A DNA stretch of 64,000 nt from Anaerocolumna sp. MB42-C2 (GTDB lineage: Bacteria > Bacillota > Clostridia > Lachnospirales > Lachnospiraceae), in NCBI RefSeq assembly GCF_030913705.1, contig NZ_CP133190.1, positions 2,929,501 to 2,993,500 on the forward strand. Direction: 5' to 3'. The position numbers and the translations under genes are program-made. Shown piece after piece: positions 1 to 8,967 of the stretch (positions are counted from its first letter, which is position 1; each line of letters opens with the position of its first letter). The notes beneath the pieces were generated by a model. That model did no database searches, was not told the DNA's origin, and saw nothing but the letters and a program-made list of their open reading frames with translations.

Positions 1-111
1 AAGAACCTGCGGGTCCGGACGAACCAATATATAGTCACCCCACCGTTCTAACTTTTCTCCCGAAGAAGTATCCATTACTTCGTAATCTTTCCATCCATCT
101 GCAATCCACAT
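1..111 (-). CDS. N-terminus of a putative class I SAM-dependent rRNA methyltransferase-like protein (partial)
   Basis: Only the first 37 codons are inside the window; the gene runs off the left edge. The peptide begins MWIADGWKDYEV and contains GEKLERWGDYILVRPDPQ, which I recognise as the typical opening of a clostridial family annotated as class I SAM-dependent methyltransferase related to COG1092. The SAM-binding domain would lie outside the window, so the enzymatic role cannot be confirmed here. The ATG at 111 is chosen because a GAGAG-rich ribosome site precedes it; an in-frame ATG at 138 has a weaker site. The family call rests on recall of the N-terminal motif only. Confidence 0.5.
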   Translation of the reverse strand, partial: MWIADGWKDYEVMDTSSGEKLERWGDYILVRPDPQVL

Positions 112-488
112 ATCATTTCTCTCTTTCGATTTTTTCATTAGACATTCTAAAGCATATTACATAATAATAAATAATTCAACCAGCACTAAGTTAAACCACC
201 TATCTTTTGCTTCATAAAATTCTAATATATATTAAAACTACTTATCTATATAAGTATTAATAGTATTATAACAATTGTCAGCTTCATAACCCAATTTATT
301 AAGGATGAAGCTGCCTAAAGTTTCTTAGGTTCAGAAAGCTTCAGACAGCTTATTATAATATATCTGATAAACAGTATTACCATTAATAAAAATAACTATT
401 AAAATTATAACCGTTGTATATTATATAATTAATTTCAGGTTCTAAACAATTTTCCTCTATACCAATGAGGGATATCGTGTTTAAACCT
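112..488. other. Intergenic region with three short hairpins
   Basis: No convincing gene is present. The sequence is AT-rich, with a 9-bp perfect inverted repeat (279-287 with 305-313, CAGCTTCAT/ATGAAGCTG), a small CCTAA/TTAGG hairpin at about 314-329 and AGCTT repeats at about 337-350. The cluster lies between the 3' end of the LacI gene and the 5' end of the partial methyltransferase gene. It could act as a weak LacI terminator, although no clean T-run follows. No promoter was clear enough to report. Confidence 0.4.
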
Positions 489-1526
489 CTATCTCTTCTT
501 AACGGAGGATTCCCTGATTACAACTTCCGTATTAATGATTACTATCTCTTTCGGTAAATTCACATTTTCCATGCGCCACATTAATATCTGAACCAATCTC
601 CTGCCCATTCTCTGATTACCGATGTGTACCGTTGTTAGTGCAGGTGTTAAGAGTCCGACTTCTTCTTTATCATCAAAACCGGTCACCGCAACGTCTTCCG
701 GTATTTTTATCCCTTTTTTCTTAAGCCAAAGCATTACATCTTTAGCTATATCGTCATTCGCACATACAAACGCTTCCGGCATAGCAGTCAGTCTGTCCAG
801 TACTGCGGCAATTTCCTCCTGCCGGTAGTATTTATGCTCCACATGCTTATTTATAACAAATTGTTCATAAGGTGCAATTCCAAACTCATTAAGAGCAGAC
901 AGATATCCCTCATAACGATCCTTAATGGTTCGGCAATAGCTGGTATCTCCGATAAATGCAATTTTTTTCATTCCTTGATCTATCAGATGTTCTGTAAGTA
1001 TTTTTGTACTGTTGTAACCCTCAAAAACAAGCACATCCCCCAGATTAGATATCTCATGAACATTACTTGGGCCATCCAGGAAAACAACCGGAACATCTTT
1101 CTTAATAATCAGTTGCAAAAAGGATTTGCTGAATACACTTAAAATAATGATTCCACTCATATCTGTCTGCATGTCCAAAGGAAGGACATGTCCGGCTTCA
1201 TCTTCCTCACTGATAAAATTAAATTGAAGTCTGCAGTTGTTTTTATTCAATTCATCGGATATTCCCATTATAATACGGTTCCAGAACGTTGATAATTCTC
1301 TTCTGGCAAAGACCACAACGGTTTTGGTTTTTTCCATCTTGTCCTTTATTTTAAAATCATTTATAACTGCCGGTGATAATTTGGTGTATCCCATCTCATA
1401 AGCCTTCTTTATCACTACATATCTCGTTTCATAAGCTACCGTATCGCTGTTATTTAATGCCTTTGCTACCGTATTTCGAGATAAGTTTAATTCTCTCGCG
1501 ACATCCTGTATTGTTATTTTCTTCAC
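489..1526 (-). CDS. LacI-family transcriptional regulator
   Basis: DNA-binding repressor or activator of the LacI/GalR family, acting as a cytoplasmic dimer or tetramer whose effector is usually a sugar. The N-terminal helix-turn-helix reads KITIQDVARELNLSRNTVAKALNN, followed by a hinge and a periplasmic-binding-protein-like domain (about residues 60-345) with the usual VAVTGFDDKEEVGLLTPALTTV segment. I place the start at the GTG at 1526 because GAGGTG sits six bases upstream; the in-frame ATG at 1544 has no ribosome site. A proline within the usual hinge position (KLSPAV) is typical of the family. No sugar gene is adjacent inside the window, so its target is unknown. Family call is firm, ligand is not. 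Confidence 0.88.
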   Translation of the reverse strand: MKKITIQDVARELNLSRNTVAKALNNSDTVAYETRYVVIKKAYEMGYTKLSPAVINDFKIKDKMEKTKTVVVFARRELSTFWNRIIMGISDELNKNNCRLQFNFISEEDEAGHVLPLDMQTDMSGIIILSVFSKSFLQLIIKKDVPVVFLDGPSNVHEISNLGDVLVFEGYNSTKILTEHLIDQGMKKIAFIGDTSYCRTIKDRYEGYLSALNEFGIAPYEQFVINKHVEHKYYRQEEIAAVLDRLTAMPEAFVCANDDIAKDVMLWLKKKGIKIPEDVAVTGFDDKEEVGLLTPALTTVHIGNQRMGRRLVQILMWRMENVNLPKEIVIINTEVVIRESSVKKR

Positions 1527-1926
1527 TTGCTTCACCTCATCCATTTAAAGACGATGCTTTTAAGTATCTCCTGCATTCCCCTTTTTATTTCCTTATTTGG
1601 CATAATTTTTGCACTATAAATATACAAATGTGTAAAATTAATATGTATTTTTCCTCACATTTAATTTACAACAGCCTCTTACAGATGTCAATTGAATTTT
1701 CCGGACTTTTTCTCTTATTATAAGCTCTTCATTTCCTTAAAAGCAGTTTAACTTCTTTAATTTTCTTATATGATTTTAATCCGCTCATAATTATTTTAAC
1801 CGTTTTTTAACTTGACGTTACTGGTAAAAGAATATAAACTGAAAGAGCAGACAATACATGGAAATGAACATAAAAAGACGCCTGCTTCATAAGACGTGTT
1901 AAATAATAAAAACGGAGGGATTAAAT
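1527..1926. other. Divergent intergenic region between lacI-type gene and pspA
   Basis: About 400 bases without a gene separate the divergent LacI and PspA genes. The right half carries the candidate pspA promoter described separately. The left half (1560-1700) is AT-rich and must hold the LacI promoter on the minus strand, with TATAGT on that strand near 1613-1618. No clear operator palindrome was found. Confidence 0.4.
1812..1840 (+). promoter_or_regulatory. Candidate promoter of the pspA operon
   Basis: TTGACG at 1812-1817 is followed after 17 bases by TAAACT (1835-1840), or after 15 bases by TATAAA (1833-1838). It lies about 90 bases before the pspA start. In Bacillus the equivalent operon is driven by sigma-W; I see no sigma-W-like sequence here, so a housekeeping promoter is the simplest reading. 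Confidence 0.4.
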
Positions 1927-2601
1927 ATGGGAATATTAACAAGATTCAAAGATATTATGTCAAGTAACATCAATGCACTTCTTGATAAAGCAGAGGATCC
2001 GGAGAAAATGATTGATCAATGCTTAAGAAACCTGAATACTGATTTAGGTAAGGTTAAATCTGAAACAGCCACCATTATGGCAGAAGAACAACGCGCCAAG
2101 AGAGTTTTAGATGATTGCAGAGAAGAAATCGAAAAAATGCAAACCTATGCAGTGAAAGCACTTGAAGCTAATAATGAAGCTGATGCTAAGAAATTCCTGG
2201 AGCAGAAAGCCTTGTTAACCAATAAATTAAGTGGTTTACAGGAGGCTTACGATTTATCTCATGCCAATGCCGTGCACATGAGAGAAATGCATGATAAATT
2301 AGTAGGCGATATTAACGAACTCGAATCCCGCAAGGACATGATTAAAGGCAAATTATCTGTTGCTAAAGCTCAGGAACGTATTAATAAAATGACTTCTTCC
2401 GTAGCCAGTGCCAACGATTCCATGGCAAGCTTTAATAAATATGAAGAAATGGCAGACAAAGCAATTGATAAAGCGAATGCGATGGCAGAACTAAATCGTT
2501 CGACTTCCGAATCTTCTATTGAAGACCTTACAAAGAAATATTCGTCCGGAACCGATGTGGATGCCGAATTAGCTGCACTTAAGGCTAGTTTAAATAAATA
2601 A
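1927..2601 (+). CDS. pspA: PspA/IM30 family membrane-stress protein
   Basis: Phage-shock-protein A homologue, a peripheral membrane protein that oligomerises on the inner leaflet and stabilises damaged membranes (ESCRT-III superfamily). The 224-residue length is normal. It opens MGILTRFKDIMSSNINALLDKAEDPEKMI, where the amphipathic first helix and the AEDPEKM motif are diagnostic, and it is almost entirely predicted helical coiled coil with alternating K/E/A runs. A strong GGAGG site precedes the ATG. It is the first gene of a four-gene cluster with zinc-ribbon, TPM and SPFH proteins, the same set as Bacillus subtilis pspA-ydjGHI. A hairpin after the stop could make pspA mRNA more abundant than the downstream genes. 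Confidence 0.93.
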   Translation: MGILTRFKDIMSSNINALLDKAEDPEKMIDQCLRNLNTDLGKVKSETATIMAEEQRAKRVLDDCREEIEKMQTYAVKALEANNEADAKKFLEQKALLTNKLSGLQEAYDLSHANAVHMREMHDKLVGDINELESRKDMIKGKLSVAKAQERINKMTSSVASANDSMASFNKYEEMADKAIDKANAMAELNRSTSESSIEDLTKKYSSGTDVDAELAALKASLNK

Positions 2602-2627
2602 GAACATTCATTCCATATGCGGGAAAT

Positions 2628-2656
2628 AGCGGCGGGTAATAAAAGCCGCTGTTTTT
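2628..2656 (+). terminator. Intra-operon terminator-like hairpin after pspA
   Basis: AGCGGC (2628-2633) pairs with GCCGCT (2645-2650) over an 11-base loop and is followed by five T residues. It lies 26 bases after the pspA stop, so it may terminate part of the transcript before the zinc-ribbon gene. The DNA between it and 2786 is rich in short palindromes such as GCATCG/CGATGC (about 2712-2735). Confidence 0.65.
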
Positions 2657-2786
2657 CGTGTTATGAAATAATGTCGACAGACATTATAACAGCGCCGAAC
2701 GTAGTGAGTGCGCATCGACGATGCGAAGCATCGCTATCATATGAGCCTCGCGAATATGAAATAATAGCAGAAAGAGGTAGGGTTTC

Positions 2787-3890
2787 ATGGTAATACAATA
2801 TAAATGTCCAAATTGCGGAGCCGACATGGCATATGACAGTACCTCAGGTATGCTGCATTGTGACAGCTGCGGAGAGAACATTGATATAAAAACGATTAAA
2901 AATCAGGATTCCAATGATTACAACCGTTCAGAAACCAAATCAACGCATTCTTCCAAACAGGATGATTTTACTGAGACGGACGTTAACTCCCAGACCTTTA
3001 GCGAAGATGAAACGGTAGAATATCAGTGCCAGAACTGCGGTGCCGTATTGATTACAGATAAAAATACAACTGCAACTACCTGCAGTTTCTGCGGAGCCGG
3101 TGTAGTATTAGCAGACCGTTTAAGCGGAAGCAAAGCTCCGGCTAAAGTTATCCCTTTTACCATTAATAAAGAGCAGGCACAGGAAGCCTTTAAAAAATGG
3201 TGCAGAAAAGGGCGCCTGACTCCAAAAGGGTTTATGACGGCCGACCGGATTAAAAGTATTACCGGATTATACGTACCTTTCTGGTTATATGATTTAAACG
3301 GACAGGGAGAGGCTAATGCAGACTGTACCAAGGTCCGGACCTACACTCAGGGGGAATACATTTATACGGAAACCAGTCATTTTAATGTATATCGAAAAGT
3401 TAACTTAAATTATCTCAAAGTACCAGCGGATGCTTCCGAGAAAATGAATGATAAGTTAATGGATAAGCTGGAGCCTTACAATTATGAAGAACTCAAGACG
3501 TTTAATATGCCTTACCTGGCAGGATATCTTGCGGAAAAGTATAATTATAATGACAGAGAATTATTTGACAGAGTCAGGGAAAGAGTTACAGATTATGTGG
3601 ATCTTTATATAAGAGATACCATAAACGGTTATACTACTACCTCTTATAATCAAAAAGATATATTAATAAAAGAACGCAATGCAGACTATGTTCTCCTGCC
3701 TGTATGGATGGTTTGCTATGATTATAAGCAATCCGAACACACTTTTGCGATGAACGGCCAGACGGGTAAGATTGTGGGCAAGCCGCCGTTAAGCAAAGGT
3801 AAAATTGCAGCCTGGTTTGCAGGTGTCAGTTGTGCCTCTTTTATAGTTATTAAAATTATAGCAATTTTGTCAGGAGGGCCTGTACTATGA
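2787..3890 (+). CDS. Double zinc-ribbon membrane protein of the PspA operon (YdjG-like)
   Basis: A 367-residue protein with two N-terminal zinc ribbons (CPNCGADM...CDSCGE at about 8-31 and CQNCGAV...CSFCGAG at about 81-106), a large middle domain, and one hydrophobic C-terminal helix (about 340-365, IAAWFAGVSCASFIVIKIIAIL). The arrangement matches B. subtilis YdjG and similar TFIIB-type zinc-ribbon proteins encoded next to PspA, where it is thought to link SPFH and TPM partners to the membrane. The biochemical role is not established. The start follows an AAAGAGG ribosome site. Its stop overlaps the start of the TPM gene in an ATGA junction, indicating translational coupling. It was not confused with a helicase because no Walker motifs are present. 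Confidence 0.8.
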   Translation: MVIQYKCPNCGADMAYDSTSGMLHCDSCGENIDIKTIKNQDSNDYNRSETKSTHSSKQDDFTETDVNSQTFSEDETVEYQCQNCGAVLITDKNTTATTCSFCGAGVVLADRLSGSKAPAKVIPFTINKEQAQEAFKKWCRKGRLTPKGFMTADRIKSITGLYVPFWLYDLNGQGEANADCTKVRTYTQGEYIYTETSHFNVYRKVNLNYLKVPADASEKMNDKLMDKLEPYNYEELKTFNMPYLAGYLAEKYNYNDRELFDRVRERVTDYVDLYIRDTINGYTTTSYNQKDILIKERNADYVLLPVWMVCYDYKQSEHTFAMNGQTGKIVGKPPLSKGKIAAWFAGVSCASFIVIKIIAILSGGPVL

Positions 3891-4813
3891 TTAATGTCCA
3901 AAAACATATACCTGGAAAAGGGGTTAAACCTATTAACCGTACAATTGCCTTCCTTATATTATTCTTAATCCTTTTTCCTGTTTCAACTATGTTTAACCCG
4001 GTAAAACCCTTAGCAGCTGCTAAGGATCAGAAAGTTTATGATTATAACGGACTGTTTAATGAAGAGCAAGTGGCAGATTTGGAATCTATTTGCTCAGATT
4101 ATGGGGAAGACGGCAAAGTTGATATTGTTGTAATTACCGATGACCTGGGCGGAGACTCCCCTAAAACATACCTGGAAGACTTCTATGATGAGCACAAATT
4201 CGGATATAATCAGGAGTTCGGTGATACCGCAATGATCCTGGTTAATATGTATAGTGAAGACCGAAGTGTAACCATTCAAGGTTACGGTGATGCCGAATAT
4301 TATTTAAACAATGACCGCATTGAGCACATATTAGATGATGTCAGACCCAAGCTGACAGATGGTGACTATTACGGCGCCATGGAGGAATTCGCCAAACAGG
4401 CTGCTTATTATATGAACGAGGAAAAAGGTGTTGACACAACCCCTGCAACCGGAGATGCCGGTTCAGAAAATTACTACGGTGAATCCGGTTATAATGGCCC
4501 CAGCGATTATTATGGAGAAAAGGAAGATAATATCTTTTATAATACCGGTTTTCAATTATTAATGGCAGTGATTATCGGAGCAGTCACCGTAGGAATCATG
4601 GCAGCTAATTCCGGCGGACGGGTTACCGTTTCCGACAGTACTTATCTAGATGAACAGAATTCAGGGATTGTTGCCCGGCGGGATGATTATATCCGAACTA
4701 CCACCACCAGAGTAAAAAAACCATCCAATAACCAAAGCGGCGGTCGAAGCAGCGGTGGCGGCGGAATATCAAGCGGCGGCCATTCCCACAGCGGTGGAAG
4801 CCGGGGTTTTTAA
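3887..4813 (+). CDS. TPM-domain membrane protein (YgcG/YdjH-like)
   Basis: The protein has an N-terminal signal/anchor helix (about 22-45), a TPM domain (about 50-185; VYDYNGLFNEEQVADLES, DIVVITDDLGG, MILVNMYSEDRSVTIQGYG), a second membrane helix near 222-240, and a Gly/Ser/His-rich tail ending GGSRGF, typical of this family. TPM domains are named for TLP18.3, Psb32 and MOLO-1; some plant members have phosphatase activity, but in bacteria the role is unclear. The domain should face the outside. It is third in the pspA cluster and overlaps the preceding stop codon. Its orthologue in Bacillus would be YdjH. Family identification is confident, molecular function is not. Confidence 0.82.
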   Translation: MINVQKHIPGKGVKPINRTIAFLILFLILFPVSTMFNPVKPLAAAKDQKVYDYNGLFNEEQVADLESICSDYGEDGKVDIVVITDDLGGDSPKTYLEDFYDEHKFGYNQEFGDTAMILVNMYSEDRSVTIQGYGDAEYYLNNDRIEHILDDVRPKLTDGDYYGAMEEFAKQAAYYMNEEKGVDTTPATGDAGSENYYGESGYNGPSDYYGEKEDNIFYNTGFQLLMAVIIGAVTVGIMAANSGGRVTVSDSTYLDEQNSGIVARRDDYIRTTTTRVKKPSNNQSGGRSSGGGGISSGGHSHSGGSRGF

Positions 4814-4904
4814 TAAGTATTTCAATAGATATTTCATTTATTCACAAGATATTATAAAATAGATACTGTAAGATATTAAAATAGCAGAAAGGATGTAGCA
4901 TATC

Positions 4905-5882
4905 ATGGGCTTTTTTTCAGGACAATTATCCAATGTTGTAGAATGGGAAGAATTCAGAGAAGATATGATCTTCTATAAATGGCATAACGAAGAAATAAAA
5001 AAAGGCAGTAAATTAATTATCCGTCCGGGACAGGATGCCGTGTTTTTATTTAACGGAAAAATAGAGGGAATCTTTAAAGATGACGGTGACTATGATATTG
5101 AATCGCAAATCATACCGTTTCTTTCAACCTTAAAAGGTTTCAAATTCGGATTTAACAGTGGTATGAGGGCTGAAGTCTTATTTATTAATACGAAAGAATT
5201 CACTGTTAAATGGGGAACCAGAAATGCAATTAATATCCCGACCGAGAAGATGCCAGGCGGCTTACCGATACGCGCCAATGGTACTTTTAACTTCAGAGTG
5301 AATGATTATATTAAGCTGATAGATAAAATTGCCGGTGTAAAAGACAGTTATTTAGTCGACGATGTTAAGCTCCGTATCACCGCTCTCTTGGATCAGTTAT
5401 TAATGAAATGGATAACAAAAGAAGGAAAAGATATGTTTAACCTTCAGGCAAATTCTTTTGATATCAGTAATGGTATCCGCACGGATTTGGATATGCAGTT
5501 ATTTGATACTGGTATTACAGTTACCGGATTCAACGTAATGAGCTTTAATTATCCCGAGGAAATCCAGCAAATGATTAACCGTAATGCCTCTACCAATATG
5601 ATCGGGGATATGAACAGATACCAACAGGCTGTTATGACTGACGGGATAGCCTCCGGCAGAGTACAGGGCGGCGGTATGGCTTCCGATATGGCCGGTATGA
5701 TGATGGGTATGAATATGGCAAATCAGATGTTGCAGAATATGAATCAGACGAATCCTGTAAATCCCAGCCAGCCTAACAGCCAATTCGCAGGTGGCGGTAA
5801 GAAACCTAACTTCTGTCCAAACTGCGGTCAGAAAACCGGAGATGCTAATTTCTGTCCGAACTGCGGCCAGAAATTAATATAA
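4905..5882 (+). CDS. SPFH-domain protein with C-terminal zinc ribbons (YdjI-like)
   Basis: The 325-residue protein starts MGFFSGQLSNVVEWEE and carries an SPFH/Band-7 type domain over roughly residues 20-215 (DAVFLFNGKIEGIFKDDGDY, RANGTFNFRVNDYIKLIDKI). A Met/Gln/Asn-rich linker (about 240-290) follows, then two CPNCG zinc-ribbon halves at the C-terminus (FCPNCGQKTGDANFCPNCGQ). It matches B. subtilis YdjI, an SPFH protein reported to help recruit PspA to membrane sites. No transmembrane helix is evident, so membrane contact is probably through partners. An AAAGGATG ribosome site precedes the start. It closes the operon, and a strong bidirectional terminator follows. Confidence 0.85.
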   Translation: MGFFSGQLSNVVEWEEFREDMIFYKWHNEEIKKGSKLIIRPGQDAVFLFNGKIEGIFKDDGDYDIESQIIPFLSTLKGFKFGFNSGMRAEVLFINTKEFTVKWGTRNAINIPTEKMPGGLPIRANGTFNFRVNDYIKLIDKIAGVKDSYLVDDVKLRITALLDQLLMKWITKEGKDMFNLQANSFDISNGIRTDLDMQLFDTGITVTGFNVMSFNYPEEIQQMINRNASTNMIGDMNRYQQAVMTDGIASGRVQGGGMASDMAGMMMGMNMANQMLQNMNQTNPVNPSQPNSQFAGGGKKPNFCPNCGQKTGDANFCPNCGQKLI

Positions 5883-5935
5883 AAGAGAGGGCTGCTGTTA
5901 AATGATTTTTAATCTAACAGCAGCTCTCTCTTTTA
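5881..5935. terminator. Bidirectional terminator between the SPFH gene and pgcA
   Basis: A 16-base arm at 5885-5900 pairs with 5915-5930 around a 14-base loop, flanked by AAAA on the left and TTTT on the right, so it can terminate both convergent genes. Confidence 0.9.
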
Positions 5936-5947
5936 TAATTTTTACCT

Positions 5948-7663
5948 TTATTGAACCTGGAATACCGGGTCAGACACCAATTTTGTAAGTTTTTCTTCCG
6001 CATCTATTAAACTGTTCCCTTTTACGCCAAAGTAAAACTTAATCTTTGGTTCTGTTCCGGACGGCCTTACAGCACACCATGCATCCTCCTCTAATTCAAA
6101 ATACAAAACATCCGATTTAGGAAGTCCCGTAGGTATTACCGTTCCTGTTGCAAGATCCGTTATTGTATCAGCTTCGTAATCCCTGAATTTAAGTACCTTA
6201 AAGTCACCGGCTTTGGTTGGCGGATTCTTTCTGTAGCTTCCCATGATTTCTTTAATTTTCTCCATACCCTCAATACCTTTTAAGGTTACTGATACCAGGT
6301 CTTCTTTAAAATATCCGTATTTTTCTAAGATACGATTCATCTGCTCATATAACGTAATTCCTTTTTGTTTATAATAAGCCGCAGCTTCACATAAAGTCAT
6401 AACTGCAACTACCGCATCTTTATCTCTGGAATGAGTTCCTATTAAGCAGCCATAACTTTCTTCAAAACCAAATACATAGGAATGAGATCCGTTTTCCTCA
6501 AAAAGTTTAATCTGCTCACCAATATATTTAAATCCGGTTAAAACTTCAATTAATGTTGCGTTGTAATATTTCGCAATCTGGTCAGCCATATTACCGGTTA
6601 CAATTGTTTTAACCAGGGCGGCATTGGCAGGAAGAGTATTATGTTCTGCTTTCTGGGAAAATACATACTCGGCGATTAATGCACCGGACATGTTACCTGT
6701 CAAAAGTACAAATTCTCCTTTTTCATTTCGCACCTGTACACCAAGTCTGTCCGCATCCGGGTCGGTTGCAAGAATTAAGTCGGCGCCCACTTCATCAGCT
6801 AGTTTCTTGGCTAATATAAATACTTTCGGATTCTCAGGATTCGGATAACTTACTGTTGAGAAATTTGAATCCGGTAATTCCTGTTCAGGAACAACATATA
6901 CATTGGTAAATCCAAGTTCTTTTAATATTCTTCTGACCGGAAGATTGCCTGTTCCGTGAAGAGGGGTGTAGACAATTTTCATATCCTTGTTATTTTCGGC
7001 AATCGGATTCACCACTAATTTCTTAAGTTCTTCTATATATTTATCATCAATCCTGGCACCAATTATATTATATAATCCCTGAGCTTTCGCTGTTTCTATA
7101 TTCATCGTTTTCACAGTGGCATAATCGGTAATTGCATTAACCTCTGTAATAATTTCAACATCTTTAGGATAAGTAATCTGAGCACCATCTTCCCAATATA
7201 CTTTGTAACCGTTATATTCCGGCGGATTATGGCTGGCAGTAATAACGATTCCGGCTATACAGCCTAATTCTCTAACCGTAAAAGACAATTCCGGTGTTGG
7301 TCTTAAGGATTCAAATACATAAGCCTTGATTCCGTTGGCATTTAAGCAAAGAGCTGCATCTTCTGCAAATTCAGGAGACATCCTTCTGGAATCAAAAGCA
7401 ATCGCAACACCTTTCCCGGCTCCACCCTGCTTAATAATAAAATTAGCAAGACCTTGTGTTGCTTTTCTAACGGTATATAAATTCATTCGGTTACTTCCGG
7501 CACCTAATATCCCTCGAAGACCTCCTGTACCAAATTCCAAGTCTTTATAAAAACGATCCTTTATTTCAGCTTCATTTTCTGATAAATCCTTTAATTCTTT
7601 TCTTGTTGCCTCGTCAAAATATTCATCTGTTGTCCATTGTTCATATTTCTCTAAATAATCCAA
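5948..7663 (-). CDS. pgcA: Alpha-phosphoglucomutase / phosphomannomutase
   Basis: Interconverts glucose 1-phosphate and glucose 6-phosphate (possibly also mannose phosphates), feeding glycogen, cell-wall and exopolysaccharide precursors. It belongs to the alpha-D-phosphohexomutase family of about 570-580 residues. Visible motifs are the phosphoserine loop TASHNPPEYNGYK (about residue 145), the metal loop DPDADR (about 302), the sugar-binding segment GFEESYGCLIG, and the C-terminal phosphate site RPSGTEPKIKFY. I choose the TTG at 7663 as the start because AAAGGAG lies eight bases upstream; the ATG at 7681 lies before that site and has no well-spaced site of its own. It is transcribed alone and ends at the shared terminator. 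Substrate preference cannot be read from sequence. Confidence 0.92.
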   Translation of the reverse strand: MDYLEKYEQWTTDEYFDEATRKELKDLSENEAEIKDRFYKDLEFGTGGLRGILGAGSNRMNLYTVRKATQGLANFIIKQGGAGKGVAIAFDSRRMSPEFAEDAALCLNANGIKAYVFESLRPTPELSFTVRELGCIAGIVITASHNPPEYNGYKVYWEDGAQITYPKDVEIITEVNAITDYATVKTMNIETAKAQGLYNIIGARIDDKYIEELKKLVVNPIAENNKDMKIVYTPLHGTGNLPVRRILKELGFTNVYVVPEQELPDSNFSTVSYPNPENPKVFILAKKLADEVGADLILATDPDADRLGVQVRNEKGEFVLLTGNMSGALIAEYVFSQKAEHNTLPANAALVKTIVTGNMADQIAKYYNATLIEVLTGFKYIGEQIKLFEENGSHSYVFGFEESYGCLIGTHSRDKDAVVAVMTLCEAAAYYKQKGITLYEQMNRILEKYGYFKEDLVSVTLKGIEGMEKIKEIMGSYRKNPPTKAGDFKVLKFRDYEADTITDLATGTVIPTGLPKSDVLYFELEEDAWCAVRPSGTEPKIKFYFGVKGNSLIDAEEKLTKLVSDPVFQVQ

Positions 7664-7910
7664 AACGTATTCTCCTTTCATCTCTCTTATTATTTTACAT
7701 TGTAATGAATTTCAGTATATCTTGCAATACATTTTTTCATACAGTTATGAAATAATAGGCATTCTTTCTATGTGACTGATTCGAATTTATTGGTTATACA
7801 GGATGAATTGAAAGAAGAGATGAAAATGATAAAACATTTCCATCTCTTAAGTGTCTGTTCATAAATTTATTATTACCACTTTAAGCTAATGAACTATTTC
7901 GTGAAATTAA

Positions 7911-8930
7911 TTATATAATTCCCAGAGAAGCATCATCCCGGGTCTCAACATGATGTTCCTTTATATATGCAACGATTTCAACCAGAGTTGTAAACGCCAT
8001 ACCCACGTAGCTGTCAGCCGCACCATAATAGATAGCAATTCTTCCGGTTGCCGCGTCATGAAGGGTCGCACAGGGAAATACTACATTTGCCACAAATCCT
8101 CTCTCCTCATACCATTCCTCCGGCGTGAGAATGAAATTCTCTGAACGGTATTTTACTATGGACGGATTGTCAATATCAAGAATTGCAGCTCCCATACTGT
8201 ATACATAACCGTTACAGGTACCCGTTACACCATGGTAAAATAATAACCAGCCCTCACTCGTTTCAATTGGTGCAGCGCCGCCGCCGATTTTTAAAGACTG
8301 CCACCACTGTGATCCTTTCGTCATAACATGCCTGTGTTTTCCCCAGAAAACCAGATCAGGACTTTCACTGATAAAAATATCCCCGAAAGGAGTGTGCCCG
8401 CTGTCACTTGGACGGGAAAGCAAAGTAAAATTACCGTTTATCTTTCTGGGGAATAATACACCGTTTCTGTTGAAAGGTAAAAACGGATTATCTAATCTGG
8501 TAAATGTCTTAAAATCCTTTGTCTTAGCTAAGCCAAGTGCCGCACCATAAAAGTCGGTGCACCAGATGATATAATAAGTGTCTTCCACTTTTATCAAACG
8601 GGGATCATACGCATATCTTGGCATAAAAGGTTCCCCGTTTTCATTTACAAAGGGTATCCGCTCTTCATCATAAGTCCAGTGAATGCCGTTTTCGCTGTGC
8701 CCTAAATATAAATGAGGTATACCATTATTAGTCTCTGCACGAAATACTCCAATAAACTTTCCTTCATAAGGAACTACCGCACTATTAAAGATTCTTGCAA
8801 CTCCTTTTAATGGATTTCTTCCGATAATAGGATTTTCAGAATAACGCCAAACCGGACCAGCCTGGTTCTCCTGCTTCTCCTGCCAGGGTATATTCGGCAG
8901 ATTCTCTGCATACATTTTTATCTCTCCCAT
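7911..8930 (-). CDS. GH130 beta-mannoside phosphorylase-like glycosidase
   Basis: Five-bladed beta-propeller enzyme of glycoside hydrolase family 130, which mostly phosphorolyses beta-1,4- or beta-1,2-mannosides to mannose 1-phosphate. Family features include FNSAVVPYEGKFIGVFR, the YDPRLIKVEDTYYI segment carrying the conserved catalytic Asp, RDx-type GNFTLLSRPSD, and the late WYEERGFVANVVFPC segment. The 339-residue length is normal. The product would feed the neighbouring phosphoglucomutase/phosphomannomutase, which lies just downstream on the same strand, although each gene has its own leader. AAGGAG seven bases upstream supports ATG 8930; an in-frame ATG at 8915 is also usable. The long upstream region contains paired direct repeats that may be operators. 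Exact linkage specificity is unknown. Confidence 0.88.
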   Translation of the reverse strand: MGEIKMYAENLPNIPWQEKQENQAGPVWRYSENPIIGRNPLKGVARIFNSAVVPYEGKFIGVFRAETNNGIPHLYLGHSENGIHWTYDEERIPFVNENGEPFMPRYAYDPRLIKVEDTYYIIWCTDFYGAALGLAKTKDFKTFTRLDNPFLPFNRNGVLFPRKINGNFTLLSRPSDSGHTPFGDIFISESPDLVFWGKHRHVMTKGSQWWQSLKIGGGAAPIETSEGWLLFYHGVTGTCNGYVYSMGAAILDIDNPSIVKYRSENFILTPEEWYEERGFVANVVFPCATLHDAATGRIAIYYGAADSYVGMAFTTLVEIVAYIKEHHVETRDDASLGII

Positions 8931-8967
8931 AACACTACTCCTTTATGAATATTAATTTTTTAATTAT

